Shown in pieces: positions 27,666 to 37,160 of a DNA stretch of 64,000 nt (position 1 is the first letter of the stretch; every line of letters begins with the position of its first letter). The DNA comes from Candidatus Abawacabacteria bacterium. Lineage in GTDB: Bacteria > Patescibacteriota > Gracilibacteria > RBG-16-42-10. The position numbers were made by a program, and so were the translations under genes. The notes beneath the pieces were generated by a model. It ran no database searches and was not told the origin of the DNA. It saw only the letters and a list, made by a program, of their open reading frames with translations. The stretch is from positions 147,565-211,564 of the forward strand of contig JACQZO010000002.1 of assembly GCA_016207805.1 (NCBI GenBank). Direction: 5' to 3'.

Positions 27666-29691
27666 TTCTAATACTTCACAAAAATCTGGTTTTCTAGCAA
27701 GAATAAAAGGATCATTTCAGGATCTGAAGAGTATGTTTGGTGGTAAAAGAGCACCAGTTCCTGCTCAACCCGCAATCACGCCAGAAAAAATTGCTACTAC
27801 CACTCAGGTTGAGATGACCAAATCCGAGCGCAAAGGCCGTGGCGTATTAGAAAAACGATTTTCTTTTTTGAATCGTGGTGCTGCTGCTCCAGATGCCGAA
27901 AAAAAATCCAGTGAACAGAAGCGTCTTGATGAAGCACAGAAGCTTTATGAGGCTGGGCTTGCTTCAGTAAAAGATCTGATTGCCCCTTCTAGCATGAAAG
28001 TCGACTATGACAAGTTGATGATTAATGATGTCTATGCCCGTACCTACGTTGTGTTTTCTTATCCCCGTTATTTAGATACCAACTGGCTTTCACCAGTGAT
28101 CAATTTGGAGGCCACCATGGATATTTCCATGTTTATTTATCCCATTCAATCTGCTGACATCTTGCACAGTCTACAAAACAAAGTGGGCCAAATGGAATCT
28201 GCTATTCGTATCCAACAAGAAAGAGGTCAAGCTCGCGATCCCGCTTTGGAAGCTGCTCTTGCTGATGCCGAAGAATTGCGCGATCGCATTTCTACTGGTA
28301 TTGAAAAGTTCTTTCAATTCGGTCTTTATTTCACTATTTATACTAATAGCGAAAAACAATTAACTAATCTGGGTAAGCAATTGGAGGCTATTTTAGGAGG
28401 TAAGCTCTTAGTGATTAAATCTATCCAAGCCAGAACTGAGCAAGCATTTCATTCTACTATGCCGTATGCAACTGATGAGCTGTATGTGGTCAGAAATATG
28501 AATACTGAGCCATTATCTAGCTCATTTCCTTTCACTTCATCTGAACTGACATCTGATCAAGGTATCCTCTATGGTATCAATCGTCACAATAATTCATTGA
28601 TCATCTTTGATCGTTTCAGCTTACCAAATGCAAATTCAGTAGTATTTGCTACTTCTGGCGCAGGTAAATCCTATGCGGTGAAATTAGAGGTATTGCGCAG
28701 CTTGATGTTGGGGACTGATGTCATTGTTATCGATCCGGAGAATGAATATAAAGCGCTTTGTGATATGGTCGGTGGTACATATATGGACGTATCGCTGAAT
28801 GCCGATCGTCGTATCAATCCTTTTGACTTGCCCTTGCCTTATGAAGGGAAAGAAGAGCAGCCAGGAGATTTACTACGCACTGCCATTATCACCCTCAAGG
28901 GATTAATGAAACTGATGTTAGGTAATTTGAGCGCCCGTGAAGAGGGCCTTATGGATCAGGCCTTATTAGATACCTATGCTCTCAAGGGCATCACTATGGA
29001 TACAGTAAATCCAGGTACCATTCCACCACCAACAATGGAGGATCTCTATGATGTATTACAAGATACTAAGGGGGGAGAAGATTTGGCTCAGCGATTGAAA
29101 CAGTATACTGCAGGTATTTTTGCCGGTATTTTTAATCGGCTCACCAATGTTGATCTCAAAAGTGGCTTAGTAGTGTTTAGTATCCGTGACCTAGATGAAG
29201 TGCTTCGTCCCACGGCTATGTATATTATTTTGAACTATATTTGGAATATGGTGCGAAGCAAGCTGAAGCGCCGTTTACTGGTGATTGATGAGGCCTGGAC
29301 TATGGTACAGCATGATGATGCGGCCCGTTTTGTCTATGGATTGGTGAAACGTGCCCGTAAATACTATTTAGGTGTGACCAATATTACTCAAGATGTGGAA
29401 GATTTCTTGGCGAAAGATTTTGGTAAGTCCATTATCACCAACTCTGCTATGCAGATTCTGCTGAAACAAGCTCCGTCTGCCGTACCCGGTCTCAGTAAAA
29501 TCTTCAACCTTACTGAAGGGGAGCAATATTATTTACTCAATTCAGTACAAGGAGAAGGGATATTTTTTGCTGGTAGAAAACATGTGGCCATTCAAGTCAT
29601 CGCTTCTGCTGCAGAACACCGAGTAATTACCACTAACCCGGAAGAATTGCTGCAAATGCGCACTCAGGCGGAAAACTTTGATACAAAATAA
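27658..29691 (+). CDS. virB4: VirB4-type secretion ATPase
   Basis: VirB4 energises assembly of type IV secretion channels or pili at the inner membrane. After a Pro/Lys-rich leader (residues 1-110) comes a TraC/VirB4 N-terminal region (about 125-310) and a RecA-like motor: Walker A ATSGAGKSYAVK near 332, IDPENEYKAL near 357, Walker B RRLLVIDEAW near 540, and GVTNITQDVEDF, the Gln-containing motif that follows in this family. The length (677) is somewhat short for VirB4 because part of the N-terminal domain is in the gene before it. No VirD4 coupling protein, relaxase or VirB11 lies in the window, so DNA transfer is not implied; a pilus or protein-secretion role is as likely. Confidence 0.92.
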   Translation: MNNSNTSQKSGFLARIKGSFQDLKSMFGGKRAPVPAQPAITPEKIATTTQVEMTKSERKGRGVLEKRFSFLNRGAAAPDAEKKSSEQKRLDEAQKLYEAGLASVKDLIAPSSMKVDYDKLMINDVYARTYVVFSYPRYLDTNWLSPVINLEATMDISMFIYPIQSADILHSLQNKVGQMESAIRIQQERGQARDPALEAALADAEELRDRISTGIEKFFQFGLYFTIYTNSEKQLTNLGKQLEAILGGKLLVIKSIQARTEQAFHSTMPYATDELYVVRNMNTEPLSSSFPFTSSELTSDQGILYGINRHNNSLIIFDRFSLPNANSVVFATSGAGKSYAVKLEVLRSLMLGTDVIVIDPENEYKALCDMVGGTYMDVSLNADRRINPFDLPLPYEGKEEQPGDLLRTAIITLKGLMKLMLGNLSAREEGLMDQALLDTYALKGITMDTVNPGTIPPPTMEDLYDVLQDTKGGEDLAQRLKQYTAGIFAGIFNRLTNVDLKSGLVVFSIRDLDEVLRPTAMYIILNYIWNMVRSKLKRRLLVIDEAWTMVQHDDAARFVYGLVKRARKYYLGVTNITQDVEDFLAKDFGKSIITNSAMQILLKQAPSAVPGLSKIFNLTEGEQYYLLNSVQGEGIFFAGRKHVAIQVIASAAEHRVITTNPEELLQMRTQAENFDTK

Positions 29692-29738
29692 TATCAACAC
29701 AGAAGATAGGGAGAAGATGCTGAATTTTATCGTAATGT

Positions 29739-31880
29739 ATGTTAGATAGAGAAGATCCTATACAACCCGGCAATGCTGAGGGCAATGATGTAGCAGAGGT
29801 AACTACAGTGACCAAGGCTACGGTAACTCGGGAAACAACAGAGAAGGTTATTTATCGTAATTCGGATAATGATGGTTCAGGATCCAGTTCTAGCTCGACA
29901 ACAAATAATAACAATACAGGCAGTAGTGGTAATGGTGAATCTTCAAATAGTAGTGGATCGGATACTCAAGGTGGTGGTCAATCTAATACCTCTGCTAAAG
30001 ATCAAACAGATAGTAGGGGAATGCCCAGTTCTGGTAGTGGTGAGAGTAATAGTACCGGTGGCGAAAGTGGCGCAGCCGAGACGTCAGGAGCTGATGATAA
30101 CAATTCAACTGGGCAAAGTAATACAACAGCCAAGCCAAGTGGAGATAATGAAGAAAATAAAAAGGGCAGCGAAAAGGCTGCAGATGATGAAGACAAAAAG
30201 GCTGGAGATGAAGCAGACGCCGACAAAACTGCATCTGGAGAAAAAGCTCCTGAAGGTGCAGAGCAGGATACCGCGAAGACTGAGCAGCCTGTAGATGGGC
30301 AGCCTCCAGCAACTGATGCTCAAACTGCTGTTTCACCAGAAAGTAGCCCAAATGTGCCGGCTAATGCTCAACCAGTTCCGCCTCAACCAATTCAAGCAAC
30401 GCCAGCTCAACCGGCTGGGATTAAGCCAGGAGAAAGCGTAAAGCGACCAGACTTGGCGCCCGGCACTAGTACTAGCAACCGACCTGCGAATGTTCGAACT
30501 GGTAGAATAGCCAATGAGTCTAATAAGGCCGCATCAGGAAGACCAGATAGTGGCATTGCTAATAGAGCAGGGCAATCAGAAAAACGTGATGCCAAGAGTC
30601 AATCTGGTGATAGTGATGAAGGGACAAATAATGCCAAAGCAGGAGCAGAACATTCAAAGAGTTCCTCTGCAGCATCATCTGCAATCAAAGAAAAATCAAC
30701 AGGGAACGCTGCTAAAGGTGTAGGTAAAGCAGATGTTCGCCGAGCAGCTATTCAGAAAACGGTAGGTACTGCTATTGATAAAGCAGGAAAAGTTCTAGGC
30801 CTAAATAAAGTACAAAATGAGTTCCTGAAACATCTGGCATTTTTGCTGATATGGTTATTTTTGGGTGTCACTGGTATTGGTATCATACTTTTCGTGATCC
30901 ATGTTTTTTATTTAATTTATTGGATATTTAGCAAGGGTAGATATAAAGAATTGAAAGGCTTGGTAGCACTCTTTTTTGTCATTAGTTTGGGGGGCATGTT
31001 TGTCCAATTACTGGTTGTTACTACAGGAGCAACTATAATTGCCTGTCAGATTGGCCAGTCGCGTATCCCTTTTGGTGTGCCTATTGGCTATACGGGGAGA
31101 ATAGGTTCAGTATTTAACGCTGACTGGGGTGCTTTTGCTGAGGTATGCAGTAAAATAAACCTATTGGGAGCTGGAGTAGGTAGTGGCGCTTCTTCATCGG
31201 CTAATGCTGGGGGTAGGGGAGGTGCTACGCGCTCAATTGCCTTACAAGATCCTGTTGGGGCTGTGCTTATCCAGAGCACCATGCCATCATCAGAACCACC
31301 GGTGATTCAAGGAACATTATTAACCAGGCCGCAAGCTCTACCAGCTGGATTTGCGACGCAAACAAATAGAGCAGGGTATGTGAGTCCGGCTCATTGCCGT
31401 CTGGGAGATTTGCCTTACAGTGACCGATCCGCTCTGAAGCGAGTACGCTTGCCCAATGGTCAGGACACGATTATTACTTTACCCATTCATCAAACGGTAG
31501 AATGTATTGAAAATTACTCGAGTCGAACAACAGTGCGTTCTGTACATACTGGTAAAATAATTCGTTTAGTCTATGGTGACAGCCTCCTAGGGGACAATAT
31601 TACCATCGAGTACCCTAATGGGTTAAAAGTTTCTTATTACCATGTGGCGCTCTTGCCGACGCTCACTTTGGGAAAAACGGTTAATGCCGGTGAACAGATC
31701 GGTACGCTCGCTCAAACAGGACAAAATACTTTTAAAGGTGTAAAAATGCGCTTTGAGCTTAAGTCTACTGATGGTTCATGGCAACCCTTTGATCCTATCA
31801 ATCAAAGCAATATGGATGCGAGCATTTTGACTACCTTTCCCTGTAGTGATGATGCTACAAAGAAATGTTTGTTACTATAA
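29739..31880 (+). CDS. Low-complexity membrane protein with degenerate M23 (LytM) domain
   Basis: Residues 1 to about 340 are low complexity, rich in Ser, Gly, Asn, Glu, Ala and Lys, with no motif. Near 365-440 lie two hydrophobic helices, and a C-terminal domain at about 590-705 has the fold markers of M23 peptidases: VHTGKIIRLVYGDSLLGDN, IEYPNGLKVSYYHVALLP and VNAGEQIGTLAQTG. The metal ligands are missing: the expected HxxxD is absent and the final HxH reads KMRFEL, so it probably binds rather than cuts peptidoglycan. The first 340 residues may be a flexible cytoplasmic or surface segment depending on topology. It follows virB4 by 47 bases and likely belongs to the same apparatus. Confidence 0.65.
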   Translation: MLDREDPIQPGNAEGNDVAEVTTVTKATVTRETTEKVIYRNSDNDGSGSSSSSTTNNNNTGSSGNGESSNSSGSDTQGGGQSNTSAKDQTDSRGMPSSGSGESNSTGGESGAAETSGADDNNSTGQSNTTAKPSGDNEENKKGSEKAADDEDKKAGDEADADKTASGEKAPEGAEQDTAKTEQPVDGQPPATDAQTAVSPESSPNVPANAQPVPPQPIQATPAQPAGIKPGESVKRPDLAPGTSTSNRPANVRTGRIANESNKAASGRPDSGIANRAGQSEKRDAKSQSGDSDEGTNNAKAGAEHSKSSSAASSAIKEKSTGNAAKGVGKADVRRAAIQKTVGTAIDKAGKVLGLNKVQNEFLKHLAFLLIWLFLGVTGIGIILFVIHVFYLIYWIFSKGRYKELKGLVALFFVISLGGMFVQLLVVTTGATIIACQIGQSRIPFGVPIGYTGRIGSVFNADWGAFAEVCSKINLLGAGVGSGASSSANAGGRGGATRSIALQDPVGAVLIQSTMPSSEPPVIQGTLLTRPQALPAGFATQTNRAGYVSPAHCRLGDLPYSDRSALKRVRLPNGQDTIITLPIHQTVECIENYSSRTTVRSVHTGKIIRLVYGDSLLGDNITIEYPNGLKVSYYHVALLPTLTLGKTVNAGEQIGTLAQTGQNTFKGVKMRFELKSTDGSWQPFDPINQSNMDASILTTFPCSDDATKKCLLL

Positions 31881-31891
31881 AGTGCATACAG

Positions 31892-31929
31892 CAAAGATCA
31901 AAGTGTAGAGTCTGATACTTTGCTCTTTG
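31892..31929. repeat. Inverted repeat with doubled CAAAGA/CAAAGT words
   Basis: CAAAGA (31892-31897) and CAAAGT (31899-31904) pair with ACTTTG (31917-31922) and TCTTTG (31924-31929). The stem is 12 pairs with one opposed base pair gap and a 12-base loop. It follows the M23-like gene but lacks a downstream T run. Like the larger elements, each arm consists of two copies of one short word. Confidence 0.6.
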
Positions 31930-31997
31930 TACTTCATCATGTCTACTGAATATGTTATTGTGCGCCTGTGCATCCATCTCTTTAAATTTTGCTCAAT

Positions 31998-32486
31998 ATG
32001 GCTTCAGAAACAAATTCTTCTCAGAAAAAGGGAATACCCTCATGGGTTTGGGTAGTGTCTCCACTAGTAATTGTAGTAGTAGTATTTGGCTATTTGCGTC
32101 TTTTTTCGCCCAGTGTATTAGCTGATTTTGCTAAGTGCCTTACTGAGAAGAAAGCTGTGTTTTATGGTATGTATGACTGTCCTCATTGTCTGACCCAAAA
32201 ACGAGACTTTGGTCGAGCTATGGAATTTATCAATTATGTAGAGTGTAAAATGCCTAATGGGACTTGGGCTGATGTCTGTAAACAAGAAAATATCACCGCT
32301 ACACCAACTTGGAAATTTGATGGCAAAGATCCTGTGACTGGCCGTCAAAGCTTACAATATTTAGCTGAAAAGACAGGTTGTCCTTTACCAGAAGGTGTTG
32401 AGCAGACTGGTAAAGTAGCTAATAATTTGACTACTGAGGGCCAAACTCAAGTGACCATTCAACCCACTGCTAGTCCAACTAAATAG
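31998..32486 (+). CDS. Membrane-anchored thioredoxin-fold protein (CPHC motif)
   Basis: One N-terminal helix (residues about 15-38) anchors a thioredoxin-like domain with the redox motif YDCPHCLTQK (cysteines near 61 and 64), then a TATPTWKF segment whose Pro is the usual cis-proline, and two further cysteines (VECK, ADVCK) plus TGCPLP near the end. CPHC is the DsbA-type active site, so it probably forms or rearranges disulfides outside the membrane, in keeping with the Cys-rich surface proteins of this window. I use the ATG at 31998; the TTG at 31989 adds three residues. It sits five bases before a PEGA gene and in the secretion operon. Confidence 0.8.
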   Translation: MASETNSSQKKGIPSWVWVVSPLVIVVVVFGYLRLFSPSVLADFAKCLTEKKAVFYGMYDCPHCLTQKRDFGRAMEFINYVECKMPNGTWADVCKQENITATPTWKFDGKDPVTGRQSLQYLAEKTGCPLPEGVEQTGKVANNLTTEGQTQVTIQPTASPTK

Positions 32487-32491
32487 TTTTT

Positions 32492-33778
32492 ATGGGGCGT
32501 AAGCTGCTAACGACTTTTAGTGTAATTACAATCTATGCAGTAATTAGTGGTGTTATCCTTGCTTTTGCTCAAGGGTACACCGTTGATTTGCAGTCGCAAC
32601 AGGTGCTCAGGACTGGAGTATTAGAAATCAGCACTTTTCCAAGCGATTCTCAGGTAATGATTGATAATATTTCGGTACAGAGCACTACACCGGTTTCCTT
32701 GTCTCATTATTTGCCGCAAAACTATACAGTACAGCTAAGTCTGCCAGGCTATAAATCTATGCAAATAAAAGCACCAGTGAAAGCACAATTGGTCACCCGA
32801 TTAAGAGAAATTCCCTTATGGCCCGAAAAGGAAAGTTGGCAAACTAAGGAGATGTCGGATCCCATTCTCTCGCTCCAAACCTTAACTGAAAGTGGGCTTT
32901 TGATGTTGCGTTTTCCTCGAGAAATTGCTTGGTGGCAAGTAAATAATAAAACGTTGGAAAAAGTAATTGCTTTGCCTGTTACTGAAATCGAGTATCCTTT
33001 ATGTACTACTGATGGGACAGCCTGCTTGATAGTGGGAGATAATCGCAGTGTGTTAGTAAATTTAGTAAATAAAGATTTCACTGTCTTTAAGCAAGGTATA
33101 TCCACAACTAATACTGCTCAATTTTTCCGATTTCATGCAGATTATTATCTGCTTGCTGAGGATGAGTATGGAGTTACCTTAAAAAAACTTACTGCTGAGG
33201 GTACATTGCTCGATCAATTCACCATGACAGATATTCATACGTTTCAACTACAAGGCCAAGAACTTTGGTACATTGAGGCTGATAGATTGTATAGCCGGTC
33301 TTTGATCAGTGGCCAAAAAGAACTGATCACGACTATTGGTGATAAAAGTATTGATAAATTAGTAATTAACGATAACTATATTGCCTGGCATTCTTTGGAC
33401 GGTCAGGTGTCTTTGTTCAATAGAATTACCAAAACCATAGCGAATACCTGGCGAGATGGTCGCTTGTTTGCTAGTGCCAATCAGATTTTAGTTGTCAGTG
33501 AGGCAAAAGTCTGGAATATCAATGCGGAAGGCATTCAGTTTATTGGTCAAGCTCCAAGTAACATTTTAGTGGCCCAACTGTATGGTAATTTTACTTGGTT
33601 GGCGCAGCAGGCTGATGGTAAATTAGCATACATTATGCTTGCGCCAGCGAATATTTATAGTATCTCGGAAAGTAGCCTCAATAATATTGTATTGCCCTAT
33701 GAAGCCTTAATTAAATGGCAAGACCGCAATCTTTATTATCATGTATTTCCTAAGAAAACATGGTTGGGTCTAGAGTAG
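32492..33778 (+). CDS. PEGA-domain membrane protein with beta-rich C-terminal region
   Basis: An N-terminal helix (residues about 7-27) is followed by a PEGA domain near 42-100 (EISTFPSDSQVMIDNISVQ and LSLPGYKSMQIKAP) and about 320 residues of beta-rich sequence with propeller-like repeats (VWNINAEGIQFIGQ, LWYIEADRLYSRSL). It is built like the protein encoded at 10336-11496 although the two share little obvious sequence. It is last in the plus-strand secretion unit, and its end faces the sortase gene from the other strand across 17 bases. The role is probably structural at the cell surface. Confidence 0.65.
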   Translation: MGRKLLTTFSVITIYAVISGVILAFAQGYTVDLQSQQVLRTGVLEISTFPSDSQVMIDNISVQSTTPVSLSHYLPQNYTVQLSLPGYKSMQIKAPVKAQLVTRLREIPLWPEKESWQTKEMSDPILSLQTLTESGLLMLRFPREIAWWQVNNKTLEKVIALPVTEIEYPLCTTDGTACLIVGDNRSVLVNLVNKDFTVFKQGISTTNTAQFFRFHADYYLLAEDEYGVTLKKLTAEGTLLDQFTMTDIHTFQLQGQELWYIEADRLYSRSLISGQKELITTIGDKSIDKLVINDNYIAWHSLDGQVSLFNRITKTIANTWRDGRLFASANQILVVSEAKVWNINAEGIQFIGQAPSNILVAQLYGNFTWLAQQADGKLAYIMLAPANIYSISESSLNNIVLPYEALIKWQDRNLYYHVFPKKTWLGLE

Positions 33779-33795
33779 TTTCGCCAGGTTCTTTG

Positions 33796-34758
33796 TTAGC
33801 TGCTTACTAATGGACCTGTTGGATTGATTACACCGGTATCTGGAGCTGTGTTGTGAGCTGGATCAGGATATATTTGTTTTGAGCGAATAATCAGTCGCTT
33901 AAGGCTAGTTCCTATCGGTGTACAGGTCATTAAGGTCATAATGGAAGGATACTCATTACCACTTTGTTGTAATACCCAGGTATCTTGTGGGGCAACTACC
34001 TTAATATCATATACTTGATAAATAAACTTTTTATTTTCCCAATAAATAGTTACTTTATCTCCCACCACTAACTCTTCCGCAAGTGCAAGCACATTGTTGT
34101 AATTACTATTTACCCAAACATAATTAGAACTATGTCCAGTAAAGAAGGCATTGCCAATTTGGCCTGGTTCTGCTGTTCCAGGATAATGCACTATGCCATG
34201 AAGCAGGGCGTCTTGAATGTCTTGTTCCAAGCCAGAAAAATCTTGCTTGAGTAATTTATCATCAGCAACTTGGACAATCGGTACGTTTTTACCAATCTTC
34301 CCGATAATAACGCGATTGTCACTTGGTGTTACCTCGTAGTTGTGAAAATTAATTACTTCTTTACGTAAGGTAAAGCTTTCTTCGACACTGTTCGTGGCCG
34401 CTTGAGCTACCTGAGTGGTACTTACGGTAGCGGAAGTAGGGGCTTTCTGTAATGATTTGAGTATTTCCTTTTTGGGGTCCTTCACACCCGATTGTTTCTC
34501 CCGGAAGTAATCGTACTTTTGTTTGTAAGCAGGAAAGTTAAGGCTCACTTGTATTACTCCGAAGATAAGCAGGGTAGTAACAATAAAACGAGTGGTTAAT
34601 TTGGTTCCATTCCATACTTTTTGGAAAAGAGTGGATGAATCCTCTGCGCTACTTTGAAATTGAGCAATAGGATGGGTAACTGAACCAATGCCGAAATTGT
34701 TGATAATTGGGCTACTGGTACGCAAATTATTCTGTTGAAAAAAGTCTCGTAAATCCAT
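33796..34758 (-). CDS. Sortase-family transpeptidase
   Basis: Sortases cut a sorting motif and attach proteins to the wall or to pilin subunits. The C-terminal half carries the catalytic set: FFTGHSSNY with the His near 209, the TLMTCTPIGTS block with the Cys near 277, and LKRLIIRSKQI with the Arg. One helix (residues about 55-75) anchors it after a 50-residue N-terminal tail. The Pro-Gly-rich region near 190 (VHYPGTAEPGQIGN) matches class D/E/F-type enzymes better than class A, but I cannot fix the class. A TATAAT on the minus strand at 34776-34781 may be its -10. I see no LPxTG-type substrate in the window. Confidence 0.88.
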   Translation of the reverse strand: MDLRDFFQQNNLRTSSPIINNFGIGSVTHPIAQFQSSAEDSSTLFQKVWNGTKLTTRFIVTTLLIFGVIQVSLNFPAYKQKYDYFREKQSGVKDPKKEILKSLQKAPTSATVSTTQVAQAATNSVEESFTLRKEVINFHNYEVTPSDNRVIIGKIGKNVPIVQVADDKLLKQDFSGLEQDIQDALLHGIVHYPGTAEPGQIGNAFFTGHSSNYVWVNSNYNNVLALAEELVVGDKVTIYWENKKFIYQVYDIKVVAPQDTWVLQQSGNEYPSIMTLMTCTPIGTSLKRLIIRSKQIYPDPAHNTAPDTGVINPTGPLVSS

Positions 34759-34775
34759 AGAAAATGATTCTTTCT

Positions 34776-34781
34776 ATTATA
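34776..34781 (-). promoter_or_regulatory. Possible -10 box for the sortase gene
   Basis: A perfect TATAAT lies on the minus strand 18 bases ahead of the sortase ATG. The -35 region is poor (ATTCAA at 17 bases), so the leader would be about ten bases if it is real. Confidence 0.4.
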
Positions 34782-34813
34782 GAACACTTTGAGCTTTTTG
34801 AATAGAGGAAATT

Positions 34814-34833
34814 CCCCGGATCTGAGTCCGGGG
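34814..34833 (-). terminator. GC-rich hairpin after the RNase J gene
   Basis: CCCCGGA (34814-34820) pairs perfectly with TCCGGGG (34827-34833) around a six-base loop, 10 bases after the RNase J stop. The following minus-strand bases (AATTTCC) are only weakly T-rich. The core CCGGATCnnAGTCCGG also occurs at 63877-63896, so it may be a REP-like repeat used as terminator. Confidence 0.55.
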
Positions 34834-34842
34834 TGGGAGCAA

Positions 34843-36837
34843 TTAGACTTGCACAATTACTGGCACAATCATCGGCTCACGTTCAGTCTTCCTAAATAGA
34901 TGTTGTTGTAAACTATTTTGAATAAGTCCCTTTAGTTCAGCAACATTTTGGGGATATAATTTGGGTGCATGCTGATTAAACGTATCTCTGACAATGTTTT
35001 TTGCTTCATTGATCAAAATATCTGCACCACGAACATAGATGAATCCACGAGTAAGGATTTCAGGTTCGCCTCGTAATTGCGGTTTTTGGCGATCGCATGT
35101 TAGTACCACGGTTACGATACCTTCTTGGGAAAGAATATGTCTTTCCTGAAGTACGTCTTCACTAACATCACCCATACCGAGACCATCAATAGCTACTAAG
35201 CCATGAGGAGCTTTCGGTTTTAGGACATTCACGTTTCCTTGCATATCAAACTCCATGATAGTGCCATTGTCAGGAATAATAATGTGCTTCTTATCATAGC
35301 CCACTTTTTCGGCAATTTCCGCATGTCGGCAAAGGAGATGGTGATTTCCTTCAATTGGGATGAAATACTTTGGCTGTAAAATACGGAGTAAAAGTTTAGT
35401 ATCACCAGCTTTAGCATGTCCACCCGCGTGTACTTCCATCATCCTGTAATTGATAGCTTTCGCTCCTAGGCGGTATAATTTGTCCATTAACTGAGCAACA
35501 CTTTGCTCATTACCAGGAATAATAGAAGATGAAAATATTACGGTATCACCAGGTTGAATTTGTACGAATCGGTGCTCACCTTTGGCGGCTCTAAGTAAGG
35601 CAGCATTCTTTTCACCTTGGGCGCCAGTAAGAATAATAATTACCTGTTCAGGACGTAATCTATTAGCTTCTTGAGTAGTAATGATGGTATGCGGGGCAAT
35701 TTTCATATACTTAAGATTGCGCGCGATAGCAATGTTATTCACCATGGTGCGACCAATAACCACTACTTTGCGTCCATATTGTTCTGCAAGACTGATTACT
35801 TGTTGAATGCGTTCTAAATTGGAAGCAATAATACCAGCAATGATTCGTCCCTTAGCCTTGAAAAAAATACTTTCAATTGGATCTTTGACGGCACTCTCAG
35901 AAGTTTGAAAGCCATCTTGAGCGGCATTGGTGCTATCACAAAATGCTGCCAACACACCTTTTTCACTTAAACGAGCAATTTTACCGAAATCAATTACTTC
36001 ATCATTGACTGGCGTTAAGTCAACTTTCCAGTCGCCAGTGTGAACAAGGTTGCCTACAGGAGTACCGATGACAATACCCATTGAGCCAGGAATACTATGA
36101 TTTACACGGAAGAAATCGATAGTGAAATTTCCTAAACGAAGAGTATCTTCAGTTTTTACTGTATTAATATTTAAACTTTGGCGAGTATCCTCTTGGCGTT
36201 TTTTGATCAGGGCTGCTGTCATTTCACTACAGTATATAGGAATATTGGCGCCGAGACGGGGCATGACATGAGGTATACCACCAATATGATCTAAATGACC
36301 ATGGGTAACGATCACGGCTTTGATATTCTGTTCTTTTCCTTTGAAATAGCTGTAATCAGCCACACAGTAATTGATACCGTGCATATTTTCATCAGGAAAT
36401 TGTAAGCCCATATCAACAATAATTGCTTCATTACCATATTCGAAAGCAATAGAATTTTTGCCTACTTCTTCTAAACCACCAAGAGTAATAACTCGTAATT
36501 TATGAGCTTCCAATTGGGGAATCGGTAATTGTTTTTGAGCAGAGTGTGGGGCATTGGCATTGAATTGACGCTGTGGTTGTTGATTGCCAAAATGTCTTCT
36601 AGGTTGTTGGTGCCGTTGCGACTGATGGCGATTGGAACCTGAGTGTTGACCTGGCTGTTGATGGCCATGCTTCGGTGCTGCTGGTTGTTGATTGTGAGTA
36701 GGTTGCTGACTTTGAGCTGGACGACTAGATTGTTGATGAGTAGGTGTCGGAGTCTGGCTAGCTGTTGGGGTAGAATTTGGTTTTGGTTGTTGTGGAGAAG
36801 AGTTTTTGTCTTTTAACCACGATGTGAAAAGGTTCAT
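34843..36837 (-). CDS. rnj: Ribonuclease J
   Basis: RNase J is a metallo-beta-lactamase/beta-CASP nuclease with 5'-exonuclease and endonuclease activity that matures rRNA and degrades mRNA. After an unusual N-terminal region of about 110 residues rich in Gln, Pro, His and Ser, the catalytic part is complete: THGHLDHIGG near 177, the HTGDWK and DSTNA motifs, the beta-CASP GRTMVNN, VILTGAQGEKNA, and EVHAGGHAK. The C-terminal domain is complete (normal length about 555 after the leader). The low-complexity N-terminus is not usual and may be an RNA- or partner-binding tail. The promoter lies far upstream at 37161-37189, leaving a 300-base leader, as is common for self-regulated ribonucleases. Confidence 0.96.
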   Translation of the reverse strand: MNLFTSWLKDKNSSPQQPKPNSTPTASQTPTPTHQQSSRPAQSQQPTHNQQPAAPKHGHQQPGQHSGSNRHQSQRHQQPRRHFGNQQPQRQFNANAPHSAQKQLPIPQLEAHKLRVITLGGLEEVGKNSIAFEYGNEAIIVDMGLQFPDENMHGINYCVADYSYFKGKEQNIKAVIVTHGHLDHIGGIPHVMPRLGANIPIYCSEMTAALIKKRQEDTRQSLNINTVKTEDTLRLGNFTIDFFRVNHSIPGSMGIVIGTPVGNLVHTGDWKVDLTPVNDEVIDFGKIARLSEKGVLAAFCDSTNAAQDGFQTSESAVKDPIESIFFKAKGRIIAGIIASNLERIQQVISLAEQYGRKVVVIGRTMVNNIAIARNLKYMKIAPHTIITTQEANRLRPEQVIIILTGAQGEKNAALLRAAKGEHRFVQIQPGDTVIFSSSIIPGNEQSVAQLMDKLYRLGAKAINYRMMEVHAGGHAKAGDTKLLLRILQPKYFIPIEGNHHLLCRHAEIAEKVGYDKKHIIIPDNGTIMEFDMQGNVNVLKPKAPHGLVAIDGLGMGDVSEDVLQERHILSQEGIVTVVLTCDRQKPQLRGEPEILTRGFIYVRGADILINEAKNIVRDTFNQHAPKLYPQNVAELKGLIQNSLQQHLFRKTEREPMIVPVIVQV

Positions 36838-37154
36838 AATTGAATGAATTAAATTGTAAAACTAAAAATAATAAAAATAGAAATAAGGAACAAATAATAA
36901 AAAATTGGAAACAAAACTGATTAATAACTAAACGCTGTTGTGAATAGCACGAATTTAAAGAGGGAGAAGCTCTCTAATAAAGTAATAATGATAAAACGAA
37001 TATTTGAGGAGAAAAGGGTAAAAAAATAAAATCACACAATTGCTGTACGCTATGCGTACAAATGAAAGCCAAGGTAATTAGGATGCGGGTCGCGTATTTA
37101 TGGTCAAATCCTCAACTTATTGTTGTCTGTGTAAAAGGTTCTATTCGCCACATC
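36838..37154 (-). promoter_or_regulatory. Long structured 5' leader of rnj
   Basis: No gene fits between the promoter at 37161-37189 and the RNase J ATG. The leader contains a perfect 7-pair hairpin, TGTACGC-TAT-GCGTACA, at about 37044-37060, a smaller AGAG/CTCT hairpin near 36958-36975, and about 100 very A/T-rich bases before the gene. Long leaders with stems suit autoregulation of a ribonuclease by cleavage of its own message, which is inference here. Confidence 0.45.
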
Positions 37155-37160
37155 AACTCA

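Noticed and set aside
30002..30351. Open frames on the minus strand opposite the low-complexity part of the 29739 gene
   Set aside because: They are shadows of Ser/Gly/Glu-rich codons, overlap each other in several frames and have no start signals.
33796..34758. An LPxTG-type sortase substrate in the window
   Set aside because: I found no C-terminal LPxTG followed by a hydrophobic helix and basic tail in any gene here.
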